From Microbacterium sp. 67-17 (GTDB lineage: Bacteria > Actinomycetota > Actinomycetes > Actinomycetales > Microbacteriaceae): a DNA stretch of 64,000 bases. Numbering within the stretch: the first letter of the stretch is position 1; each line of letters starts with the position of its first letter. The translations under genes were made by a program, and so were the position numbers. The notes under the pieces were generated by a model that saw only the letters and a list, made by a program, of their open reading frames with translations, searched no databases and had not been told where the DNA came from. Of this stretch, positions 57,299-64,000 are shown piece after piece. The stretch is from assembly GCF_001898325.1 (NCBI RefSeq), contig NZ_MKTR01000017.1, forward strand, positions 1 to 64,000, given 5' to 3'.

Positions 57299-58072
57299 TC
57301 ACTCCCCCACGAAAGAGCTTGTGTCGCCGACGAGCCGCGTGTTGTCGGCGGGGATCGGGTCCACAGCGGCCTGTGCGACCTCCGCAGCGAACTCCGAAAC
57401 GTTGTAGAGCTTGCCGGCCGATTCGCGCCGCGAAGCAATGGCTCCGGGGTTCGCCCGCTCCAGCAGCGTCGCCGTGATGGTTCCCTCGATCATGTCACCG
57501 GAGACGACGACGAAACCGATCCCGCGTTCGAGCAGTGCAGGCACACGCTCGCGAAGCGCATCTTCACCGGCACGCTTGGAAAGGGCGACCGGCTCGTATT
57601 CGGGCATCGTCGGGGTCGTACGGATGAAGTGGGCCTGGTGGCTGGTCACGAAAACCACTCGTGCGTCGCCGCGAAGAAGCGGCACGGCCGCCTCGAGCAC
57701 GGTGACCTGGGCGTCCCGGTTCAGGAGCAACGCGTAGTCATCGGCCATTCCGGCTTCCATGCCACCGGATGCGTTCAGGACGAGGATGTCGAGGCCCCCG
57801 AACTCCTCCTCGACGGCAGCGAACATCGCCGCGACCGACTCGGGATCGGTCAGGTCCGCTCCCACGACGAGAGCATCGACGCCCAACTCCCGCACTTCGG
57901 CGGCAAGCTTCTCGGCGCGGGGAGCCTTGTTGCGGAAGTTGATGACGACGTTCGCTCCCGCTGCTGCGAGATAGCGGACGGTGTCGGCACCGATTCCGCG
58001 CGACGAACCGGTGACGAGCGCGGTCTTTCCGCGCAGGGTTCCGGGGGCGATCGGGGTGGAAATGTCGCTCAC
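57299..58072 (-). CDS. SDR-family oxidoreductase with atypical active site
   Basis: A 257-residue short-chain dehydrogenase/reductase. The cofactor motif T21-G-S-S-R-G-I-G28 is intact and LVLNASGG replaces the usual NNAG. Where the catalytic Y-x-x-x-K is expected the sequence is EYEPVALSKRAGEDAL: the lysine is present but the residue four before it is Val, and the nearest Tyr is seven before it. The Ser of the triad is likely in FVTSHQAHF. The enzyme may still work through a shifted Tyr or have another role. GTG start with AGGAG upstream; divergent from nfeD. Confidence 0.85.
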   Translation of the reverse strand: MSDISTPIAPGTLRGKTALVTGSSRGIGADTVRYLAAAGANVVINFRNKAPRAEKLAAEVRELGVDALVVGADLTDPESVAAMFAAVEEEFGGLDILVLNASGGMEAGMADDYALLLNRDAQVTVLEAAVPLLRGDARVVFVTSHQAHFIRTTPTMPEYEPVALSKRAGEDALRERVPALLERGIGFVVVSGDMIEGTITATLLERANPGAIASRRESAGKLYNVSEFAAEVAQAAVDPIPADNTRLVGDTSSFVGE

Positions 58073-58135
58073 AATTGCTCCTGTTGCAGGTCGGCGCTTC
58101 AGCCGCGGGGCAGCACCGGAATGGCGCGCGTACCG

Positions 58136-58141
58136 ACCCTA
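58136..58141 (-). promoter_or_regulatory. -10 box TAGGGT (- strand) of the SDR gene
   Basis: Read on the - strand, TAGGGTCGG. It forms a 9-bp inverted repeat with the + strand box at 58172, so two promoters stand back to back about 30 bp apart and may share one regulator. Confidence 0.4.
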
Positions 58142-58171
58142 CCAACCGGTCCGCGCCGGGCCCTGCGTTGA

Positions 58172-58177
58172 TAGGGT
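58172..58177 (+). promoter_or_regulatory. -10 box TAGGGT of the nfeD-SPFH-GDPD operon
   Basis: TAGGGT, followed by a short leader with the strong ribosome site AGGAAGGAGA before the ATG at 58202. Confidence 0.5.
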
Positions 58178-58201
58178 CGGACCAAGAGGAAGGAGATTCG
58201 G

Positions 58202-58699
58202 ATGTTGCCCGATCTCACGCAGTATCTGTGGATCCTCTGGCTCGCTCTGGCAGTCCTGTTTGTGATCATCGAGCTCCTCACCCTCGAGTTCACGTTTCTG
58301 ATGCTGGCTGCCGGAACACTGATCGGCGGCCTCGGGACGAACCTGTTGGGCGGCCCGTGGTGGCTTCAGATCGGGCTCGCCGCAATCGCCTCAGCACTTC
58401 TCCTGTTCACGATTCGCCCCCTCCTGCTGCGCGCGCTCCATCGAAGTTCGCCGGTCGTCCTCACGAACGTCGATGCGCTCGTTGGGATGCCGGCCCGTGT
58501 GACCCGCGCGTTCACGCAGGGGGCAGGTGAGGTGAAGCTCGACAACGGCGAGACATGGACGGCACGACTGAGCGCCGGTCTGACGGATGCTGAGGCGAAC
58601 GTCGGACAGCCGGTCAGCGTCATCGCGGTACGGGGCGCCGCCGTCGAAGTGGCTCCGCAGCCCCGGCCATCGACAGAAAGGACCATGGAACATGATTGA
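58202..58699 (+). CDS. NfeD-family membrane protein
   Basis: A 165-residue protein with two to three transmembrane helices (about 9-30, 33-50 and 58-78; GGPWWLQIGLAAIASALLLFTIRP in the last) and a C-terminal OB-fold domain (about 95-150) containing LVGMPARVTRAFTQGAGEVKLDNGETWTARL. NfeD proteins accompany SPFH proteins and are thought to organise membrane microdomains. It overlaps the SPFH gene by 8 nt, as is usual for this pair. Confidence 0.93.
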   Translation: MLPDLTQYLWILWLALAVLFVIIELLTLEFTFLMLAAGTLIGGLGTNLLGGPWWLQIGLAAIASALLLFTIRPLLLRALHRSSPVVLTNVDALVGMPARVTRAFTQGAGEVKLDNGETWTARLSAGLTDAEANVGQPVSVIAVRGAAVEVAPQPRPSTERTMEHD

Positions 58700-59621
58700 C
58701 ATCGGCGCGTTCGCGGGTCAGATCTTCGTCATCGTCCTGCTGCTCGTCATTGCGATCTTCGTGGTCGTGGTGATCTTTCGATCTATTCGGATCATTCCGC
58801 AGGCCACGGCCGGCGTCGTGGAGCGCCTCGGTCGCTACCACAAGACCCTCTCCCCCGGCTTGAACCTCCTCGTCCCGTTCATCGACCGGGTACGGCCGCT
58901 GATCGACATGCGCGAGCAGGTTGTCTCATTCCCCCCGCAGCCAGTCATCACCGAGGACAACCTCGTCGTCTCGATCGACACTGTCGTGTACTTCCAGGTG
59001 ACGGATGCCCGCGCAGCCACCTACGAGATCGCGAACTATCTGGGTGCGGTTGAGCAGCTCACGACGACGACGCTGCGAAACGTCGTCGGTGGCCTGAACC
59101 TCGAAGAAGCACTGACCAGCCGCGACGAGATCAACACGAAGCTGCGGGTGGTGCTGGATGAAGCGACGGGCAAGTGGGGCATCCGTGTCTCGCGTGTGGA
59201 GCTGAAGGCGATCGATCCCCCGGTGTCCATCCAGGACTCGATGGAAAAGCAGATGCGCGCCGAGCGTGACCGTCGTGCGGCGATCCTGACCGCAGAGGGA
59301 ACAAAGCAGTCGGCCATCTTGCAGGCAGAGGGTGCACGCCAAGCCGAGATCCTGCGTGCGGAGGGCGAAAAGCAGGGTCAGATCCTGCGTGCGCAAGGTG
59401 AGGCCGAGGCCATCGCTACAGTCTTCAACGCCATCCACGAAGGCAATCCGGATGACAAGCTCCTCGCCTATCAGTACCTGCAGACGCTTCCGAAGATCAG
59501 CGACAGCGCGTCCAGCAAGCTGTGGATCATCCCGAGCGAGTTCACCGAGGCACTCAAGGGCGTATCCGGTGCGTTCGGGGCTCGAGAAGCCACAAAGACG
59601 GCACCTGACGAGCAGGCGTGA
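58692..59621 (+). CDS. SPFH/Band 7 (stomatin-like) membrane protein
   Basis: A 309-residue protein with an N-terminal membrane anchor (about 7-28), then the SPFH domain (RSIRIIPQATAGVVERLGRYHKTLSPGLNLLVPF), VYFQVTDARAATYEI and a long coiled coil made of repeats such as EGARQAEILRAEGEKQGQILRAQGEAEAI. It forms oligomers that organise membranes or regulate proteases. The ATG inside nfeD follows AAAGGA. It overlaps the next gene by 4 nt. Confidence 0.95.
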   Translation: MIDIGAFAGQIFVIVLLLVIAIFVVVVIFRSIRIIPQATAGVVERLGRYHKTLSPGLNLLVPFIDRVRPLIDMREQVVSFPPQPVITEDNLVVSIDTVVYFQVTDARAATYEIANYLGAVEQLTTTTLRNVVGGLNLEEALTSRDEINTKLRVVLDEATGKWGIRVSRVELKAIDPPVSIQDSMEKQMRAERDRRAAILTAEGTKQSAILQAEGARQAEILRAEGEKQGQILRAQGEAEAIATVFNAIHEGNPDDKLLAYQYLQTLPKISDSASSKLWIIPSEFTEALKGVSGAFGAREATKTAPDEQA

Positions 59622-60406
59622 CCCACCCGTACTTCGTCGATGCCCCGTATCCGCGCGTCCTTGCGCACCGGGGCTTGACGGTTGACGACGCGATAGCGGA
59701 GAACTCCTACGCGTCGGTCGCTGCCGCGCAGCGGGCCGGCGTGACCTACGTCGAGTCCGACTGCCATCTCACCCGGGACGGCGAGGTCGTGCTGTTCCAT
59801 GACGCGGATCTTCGCCGGGTCACCGGCGATCCTCGACGTATCGTCGACGTCGAGCTTGCGGAGTTGACGGCCCTGATGGAGGATCGGGGCGGACTGATCA
59901 CGCTGCGCACCGCACTCGAGGCCTTCCCGGCCCTGAGGTTCAACCTCGACGTGAAAGCGCCCGGGGCCGCCGACGCAGTGGGTGTCCTGGTCGCCGGTCA
60001 TGGTGAGCGCGTCCTTGTCACGAGCTTCGCGGATGCGCGACGCCGAGCGGCAGTGGAATCCGCCGCGCGTCACGCACCGCCCGGCGCCGTTCCTCCTGCA
60101 ACATCGGCGGGACGGGAGACGATTGCTCGGGTGATCTGGGGGCTGATCGCACGGTCCCCGCGGCTGGTCGCATCCTCGCTCGCGGGCATCGACGCGCTGC
60201 AGGTCCCGGAGCGTCAGGGACCGGTTCGGGTGGTGACGCCCCGACTGATTGAGGCAGCTCACGCGCACGGGGTCGAGGTTCATGTCTGGACCGTGAACGA
60301 TCCCGCAGATATGAGGCGCCTGGTGGGCATGGGTGTCGACGGCGTCGTCACGGATCGCGCAGACGTGGCGCTCGACACTCTCGGACCGGCCTCGAACCAG
60401 CCCTGA
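59618..60406 (+). CDS. Glycerophosphodiester phosphodiesterase
   Basis: Hydrolyses glycerophosphodiesters to glycerol-3-phosphate. It has 262 residues: H17-R-G in VLAHRGLT, E46-S-D48 with HLTRDGEVVLFHD (H61) for metal and phosphate binding, FNLDVK and the C-terminal VHVWTVNDPADM. No signal peptide, so it acts in the cytosol. The GTG start overlaps the SPFH gene, which couples phospholipid recycling with membrane microdomain proteins. Confidence 0.94.
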   Translation: MTHPYFVDAPYPRVLAHRGLTVDDAIAENSYASVAAAQRAGVTYVESDCHLTRDGEVVLFHDADLRRVTGDPRRIVDVELAELTALMEDRGGLITLRTALEAFPALRFNLDVKAPGAADAVGVLVAGHGERVLVTSFADARRRAAVESAARHAPPGAVPPATSAGRETIARVIWGLIARSPRLVASSLAGIDALQVPERQGPVRVVTPRLIEAAHAHGVEVHVWTVNDPADMRRLVGMGVDGVVTDRADVALDTLGPASNQP

Positions 60407-60503
60407 TACAGCGGCGCCGACGGCGGCACGCCCCGCCTCGGCCTTGCGCGGACTCCTCCCCGCTGAAGATCGCCTGAGAATGCTCTCATCTGCGGGTCGG
60501 CAT

Positions 60504-60534
60504 GGATGATCTGCCCAGGTGAGCGCGTTATACC
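60504..60534 (+). promoter_or_regulatory. Promoter region of rbpA, with a possible SigR/SigH-type site
   Basis: TATACC (60529-60534) could be a housekeeping -10 box. The same segment has GGATG (60504-60508) and GTT (60527-60529) separated by 18 nt, close to the GGAAT-N18-GTT pattern of thiol-stress sigma SigR/SigH, which controls rbpA in Streptomyces. The -35 match is imperfect. Confidence 0.35.
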
Positions 60535-60559
60535 TGTACAGCGACGAGAGGACCACACA

Positions 60560-60943
60560 ATGGCAGACCGCAGCCTCCGCGGCATGAGACTCGGCGCCTC
60601 CAGCCTACAGAGCGAGGACGGCGTCGTATTTCATGAGCGGGCACAATTCACCTACTCCTGCACGTCTTGTGGGCGTGACACCACCATGACCTTCGCGGCA
60701 GATGCCGAGGTCCCTGAGACCTGGGAATGCCGCACCTGTGGCGCCGAGGCTTTGCTCCGCGTCGATGGTGAGACTGTCACCGTTGACCACGGCGACGTCA
60801 AAGCCCCCCGCTCGCACTGGGACATGCTTCTGGAGCGTCGTACGATTCCCGAGCTCGAGGAGCTCCTTGAAGAGCGCCTCGCTTTCGTCCGCTCGCGCCG
60901 CGGCGCCGGCGACGACGTCACGGTCGACAAGCTGAGCGCCTGA
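60560..60943 (+). CDS. rbpA: RNA polymerase-binding protein RbpA
   Basis: An actinobacteria-specific transcription factor that binds RNA polymerase and the principal sigma factor to stabilise open complexes. It has 127 residues. The zinc ribbon uses C34-x2-C37 and C57-x2-C60; the N-terminal GMRLGASSLQSEDG and C-terminal sigma-interaction domain (HWDMLLERRTIPELEELLEERL) match the family. A terminator stands between it and the convergent lnt. rbpA beside lnt is also the mycobacterial order. Confidence 0.97.
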   Translation: MADRSLRGMRLGASSLQSEDGVVFHERAQFTYSCTSCGRDTTMTFAADAEVPETWECRTCGAEALLRVDGETVTVDHGDVKAPRSHWDMLLERRTIPELEELLEERLAFVRSRRGAGDDVTVDKLSA

Positions 60944-60978
60944 CAGACGCCCACCGCAGCCTCCACCGATGCGGTGCG

Positions 60979-61018
60979 TGAAACGGGACCGATCCGATCA
61001 CGGGTCGGTCCCGTTTCA
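60979..61018. terminator. Terminator between rbpA and lnt
   Basis: TGAAACGGGACCGA (60979-60992) pairs exactly with TCGGTCCCGTTTCA (61005-61018) around a 12-nt loop. It overlaps the last codon of lnt and can end both convergent transcripts. Confidence 0.85.
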
Positions 61019-62566
61019 TGTCCGGCGGCGGCTCGCGACGATGCCGCTGGCAACCAGGCCGATGATGCTGAGGATTGCGATTGCGATGCCCAGCGAGCCG
61101 CCGATCACGATGCTCGGCGTCAGACCGGTTCGCAGCGGAACGTCGGTGAGCATCGCACCAGCCTCATCGGCGGGCAGTGAATCGATCGTCGTACCGTCGG
61201 GGCCGATGACCTGGCTTGTCCCGACGGTGGAGATGTTCACCACGGAACGACCGGTCTCGATCGCGCGCGTGCGTGCGAAGGCGAGCTGCTGCAGGTTCTC
61301 ATCGGTGTTGCGGAAGTCGGCGTTGTTGGTCTGGAACATGTAGACCTCCGCACCGTCGCGCGCGCCGTCGTGGATGACGTCGTCGTAGATGACGTCGAAG
61401 CAGATCGCGAGCCCCACCCCGGTGCCGTCGATGTCGACGAAGGGAGGGTTAGATCCCGGGGTGTATTCACGCCCGATGAGCCCGATCAGGTCGGGCACGA
61501 TCATCTCGTAGAACCACCTGTCGGGCACGTACTCGCCGAACGGAACCGGGTGGGTCTTGTCGTGATACTGCACGGCGCCCGCTCCCGCTTCCCACAGTAT
61601 CGAGGTGTTGTAGGTCAGGTCGCCGCGCGTTGTCGCGGCGTTGACAAGAAGCGGAGCATCCACCGCCTCCGATAGTCCGTCCAGAACCGCCGCGGTGGTC
61701 GCGTTGGTCATCGGGTCCGAATCGATCCCACCTTCGGGCCACAGCAGCACATCCATGTCCTGACCGATCAGGTCGGTGGATGCCGACAGCTGCGCGTTCA
61801 GAATGTCGTTGCGTTGACGGGCATCGAAGTAGCCGGACGGGCCGTTTCCCTGCACGCTCCCCACGGTCATCGTGCCCGCCGGAGTGGTGGGGAACTGCGG
61901 CGTGATGAGCAAGACGACCCCGAGGCCCGCGACCGGCAGCGCAGTGCGCACATCCGACCACTGGCGCAGACGCAGCCACTCGATAATCCCGGCGGTGAAG
62001 GCGACCATCAGGAACGACAGGCCCGTCACCCCGATCCACGAGGTCAGGTGTGAGAGAGGGCTCTCGGATTGGCTCATCCCGATCCGCGCCCACGGGAAGC
62101 CGGTGTAGGGCCAAGACCCGGTGACAAGTTCCCGCAGTACCCACAGACCCGCGATCAGCAGCGGCGTGAGGACGAGCTGAGCCCACCGGCCAGGGACGGC
62201 TCTCGGCATCCATCGGTAGGCCAACGCGATGAGCACCGACCCCAGAGCGACGTAGATCGTGGCAGCGACCGCCAGGGCGAACCACGGGATCACGCCCAGG
62301 TAGCGGTTTAGCCACACGATGTGGACGAGATAGAACGTGATCCCGAAGATGAACCCGACAAGCAAGGCGCCCCAGGCGCTGCGCCCGATGAGTGTCACCA
62401 GAGACAGTCCGACCCCGACGAAGGCGAGCGGCCACCAGCCCACCGACGGGTATGCCACATCCAGAATGAGCCCGGCGGCAACTGCCACCAGCACGGCCGC
62501 CCACAAGGGCAACAGCGGACGCACGTCAGTGGCGCGACTCTGCGTGGCGCTCGAGGCTTCGGGCAT
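61016..62566 (-). CDS. lnt: Apolipoprotein N-acyltransferase
   Basis: Adds the third acyl chain to the N-terminal cysteine of lipoproteins. The 516-residue protein has about eight transmembrane segments and an extracytoplasmic nitrilase domain with the Glu-Lys-Cys triad: LLWPEGGID, YHDKTHPVPFGEYVP and GLAICFDVIYDD. In Mycobacterium the equivalent is fused to or next to the mannosyltransferase ppm1, which is absent here. The ATG is 7 nt after a - strand TAGGCT box. Confidence 0.94.
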   Translation of the reverse strand: MPEASSATQSRATDVRPLLPLWAAVLVAVAAGLILDVAYPSVGWWPLAFVGVGLSLVTLIGRSAWGALLVGFIFGITFYLVHIVWLNRYLGVIPWFALAVAATIYVALGSVLIALAYRWMPRAVPGRWAQLVLTPLLIAGLWVLRELVTGSWPYTGFPWARIGMSQSESPLSHLTSWIGVTGLSFLMVAFTAGIIEWLRLRQWSDVRTALPVAGLGVVLLITPQFPTTPAGTMTVGSVQGNGPSGYFDARQRNDILNAQLSASTDLIGQDMDVLLWPEGGIDSDPMTNATTAAVLDGLSEAVDAPLLVNAATTRGDLTYNTSILWEAGAGAVQYHDKTHPVPFGEYVPDRWFYEMIVPDLIGLIGREYTPGSNPPFVDIDGTGVGLAICFDVIYDDVIHDGARDGAEVYMFQTNNADFRNTDENLQQLAFARTRAIETGRSVVNISTVGTSQVIGPDGTTIDSLPADEAGAMLTDVPLRTGLTPSIVIGGSLGIAIAILSIIGLVASGIVASRRRT

Positions 62567-62573
62567 AACGTCC

Positions 62574-62579
62574 AGCCTA
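62574..62579 (-). promoter_or_regulatory. -10 box TAGGCT (- strand), leaderless promoter of lnt
   Basis: On the - strand TAGGCT is followed by 7 nt and the lnt ATG (62566). It lies in the 50-bp gap after the helicase gene. Confidence 0.55.
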
Positions 62580-62616
62580 GATTCGGACGGCTATGGCGCG
62601 GCTGAAGGTTCGGCGA

Positions 62617-64000
62617 TCACACCGACGAGTACGCCACGATTCCGCGCCGAACGCCATCGAGCGCGCGGCGCGCGACCGCGGCGAGACCGGGCTCGGCCAC
62701 CAACGACATCTGGTCGAGAAGGTCGATCGTTTGCTTGGCCCACCGTACGAAATCGCCCGCCGCGAGGTCAGCCTCGCGCAGCACGCGGTCCAGCGGCATC
62801 CCCTTCGCCCACGAGTGCATGGCGAGCGCGAGTCCCGCAGCGGGCGGCTCCGACCCGGGCAGGCGTGAATCGCGTTCGAGATCGTCGAGGCGTTGCCAGA
62901 GGTCCAGGGTCTGCGCGAGAGCCTCGCGGAACGCACCGCGGGGAAGCGCTCGCTCCCCCGGCTCGTCACGGCGTGGCTCGTAGACCAGCGCGCAGGCCAG
63001 GGCCGCCAACGACGGCGCGTCCAGCGAGTCCCAGAGACCGAGGCGCAGTGACTCGGCCACGAGCAGATCCCGCTCGCCGTAGATCCGCCGCATCGTCCGA
63101 CCAGCGGCCGTGAGCCTGGCCGCACTCTCTGCATCCACGCGCACGTAATCAAGGGACGCCAGAACGTCGACAATACGGTCGAAGACCCGGGCGACAGTTC
63201 CCGTGCGCGCATCGATCTGGCCACGAAGGCGCTCGACCGTGCGGTTCAGCTTCCAGTACCGCTCTGCCCAGCGGGCGTGATGCTCACGGTCCGGGCACTG
63301 GTGGCACGGATGCCGCTGCATGCGCCGGCGCAGCTCACTGATCTCCCGCTGACGCTTGTCTCGCGTCTGGCGGGAGGCATTGGCATCCTTGCGAGTGAGC
63401 TTTTCGAGATCACTCAACTCGCGACGGATGCCCGAATACTCGGCGAAGTCGCCCTTGTCGCAGCTCATCGCCTTGGCGTAGCCCGCGAGCGACTCCTCGG
63501 CATCCTTCACCTGCCGGGCAAGGCCCACCACAGCCCTGTCGGCCTGGAACTGCGCGAACGAGGACTCGAGAATCTCCCTCGCGCGGGCCCTGCCGAACTG
63601 GTCGATGAGGTTGACTGCCATGTTGTACGTCGGCCGGAAACTGGAGTTCAGTGGATACGTACGGCGGGACGCCAATGCTGCCACTGCCTGCGGGTCAAGT
63701 CCCTCGGTCCACTGGACGACGGCGTGGCCCTCGACGTCGATCCCCCGGCGTCCGGCGCGGCCCGTGAGCTGCGTGTACTCCCCCGACGTGATCGCGACCC
63801 GCGCTTCGCCGTTGAACTTCTCGAGCTTTTCGAGCACAACCGTTCGCGCCGGCATGTTGATCCCCAGGGCGAGGGTCTCGGTCGCGAAGACGACCTTCAC
63901 GAGCTTGCGCTGGAAGAGCTCTTCGACGACCTCTTTGAACGCCGGAAGAAGACCCGCATGATGTGCAGCGACACCCCGCTCCAGGTTTTCACGCCACTCC
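62617..64000 (-). CDS. DEAD/DEAH-box RNA helicase of the HelY/Ski2 type, C-terminal part
   Basis: The gene enters from beyond the right edge; its first codons are outside. The visible 461 residues include motif V ATETLALGINMPARTVV and motif VI QLTGRAGRRGIDVEG, then a long arm and the DSHCT domain (PSLAALACALVYEPRRDEP, EREADLAAGDFVRWAKQ-like segments) ending GIVAYSSV. This matches HelY of M. tuberculosis. It contains a Cys-rich HPCHQCPDREHHARWAERYWKL motif in the arm. Such helicases likely act in RNA turnover. Confidence 0.92.
   Translation of the reverse strand, partial: EWRENLERGVAAHHAGLLPAFKEVVEELFQRKLVKVVFATETLALGINMPARTVVLEKLEKFNGEARVAITSGEYTQLTGRAGRRGIDVEGHAVVQWTEGLDPQAVAALASRRTYPLNSSFRPTYNMAVNLIDQFGRARAREILESSFAQFQADRAVVGLARQVKDAEESLAGYAKAMSCDKGDFAEYSGIRRELSDLEKLTRKDANASRQTRDKRQREISELRRRMQRHPCHQCPDREHHARWAERYWKLNRTVERLRGQIDARTGTVARVFDRIVDVLASLDYVRVDAESAARLTAAGRTMRRIYGERDLLVAESLRLGLWDSLDAPSLAALACALVYEPRRDEPGERALPRGAFREALAQTLDLWQRLDDLERDSRLPGSEPPAAGLALAMHSWAKGMPLDRVLREADLAAGDFVRWAKQTIDLLDQMSLVAEPGLAAVARRALDGVRRGIVAYSSV

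Noticed and set aside
57290..58171. 293-codon + strand frame opposite the SDR gene
   Set aside because: Overlaps the bidirectional terminator end and has no motif; the - strand SDR frame has the Rossmann loop and a ribosome site.

Overview
The window is 64 kb of a high-GC actinobacterial chromosome, most likely from the family Microbacteriaceae (Microbacterium or a close relative). Several things point there: RbpA, an ANTAR-type PdtaR regulator, an actinobacterial integration-host-factor (mIHF) domain, a HGxxPAAW membrane protein in the trp cluster, a HelY-type RNA helicase, and many start codons placed 6-7 nt after a TAnnnT -10 box (leaderless genes). Almost everything is core metabolism or housekeeping. 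I found no phage, CRISPR, secretion, toxin or biosynthetic island. The only mobile DNA is the tail of an IS481-type transposase at the left edge.

Layout. 0.2-9.5 kb: alaS-ruvX-mltG, then the shikimate genes aroE-aroC-aroK-aroB-aroQ. 9.5-11.1 kb: a TetR regulator and a 3-hydroxyacyl-CoA dehydrogenase, with a 30-bp nested palindrome in front. 11.2-13.9 kb: efp-nusB, then a metallo-beta-lactamase-fold protein with a C-terminal Rieske domain. 13.9-22.6 kb: the pyrimidine operon pyrR-pyrB-pyrC-(membrane protein)-carA-carB-pyrF, with a PyrR-binding hairpin in the leader. 22.6-30.1 kb: an mIHF-guanylate kinase fusion, rpoZ, metK, priA, fmt, rsmB, rpe. 30.1-36.1 kb: hisE-hisG-hisF-hisI joined to a tryptophan cluster (membrane proteins, trpC-trpB-trpA) that lacks trpE. 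36.1-44.7 kb: lgt, gltB-gltD, pyk. 44.8-49.4 kb: a SHOCT protein, a tRNA-Leu(CAA) with a 97-bp duplication behind it, pdtaR, a thioesterase and polA. 49.4-54.6 kb: DUF885 peptidase, flavin oxidoreductase, SGNH hydrolase, a 55-residue protein and a D,D-carboxypeptidase. 54.85 kb: a sequence matching the actinobacterial dif (XerC/XerD) site. 54.9-64 kb: membrane proteins, an SDR protein, NfeD-SPFH-GDPD, rbpA, lnt and the C-terminal part of a HelY-type helicase.

How it works together. The left half is a series of tightly overlapping operons (ATGA/GTGA junctions) feeding chorismate, UMP, histidine and tryptophan. These share PRPP and glutamine as inputs, and the glutamate synthase gltBD lies nearby. 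Nearly all genes before 53 kb are on the + strand; after the dif-like site orientation is mixed, and the rightmost genes (lnt, helY) are on the - strand. That is what would be expected if the replication terminus lies near 54.86 kb.

Most notable: the dif candidate, the mIHF-Gmk fusion, the MBL-Rieske protein, the repeated leaderless promoter architecture, the tRNA-Leu-associated 97-bp duplication, the nested TetR operator, and an apparent excess of the hexamer GGATGC/GCATCC. No stretch longer than 300 bases lacks a gene; the longest (54647-54931) holds the dif candidate and promoters.
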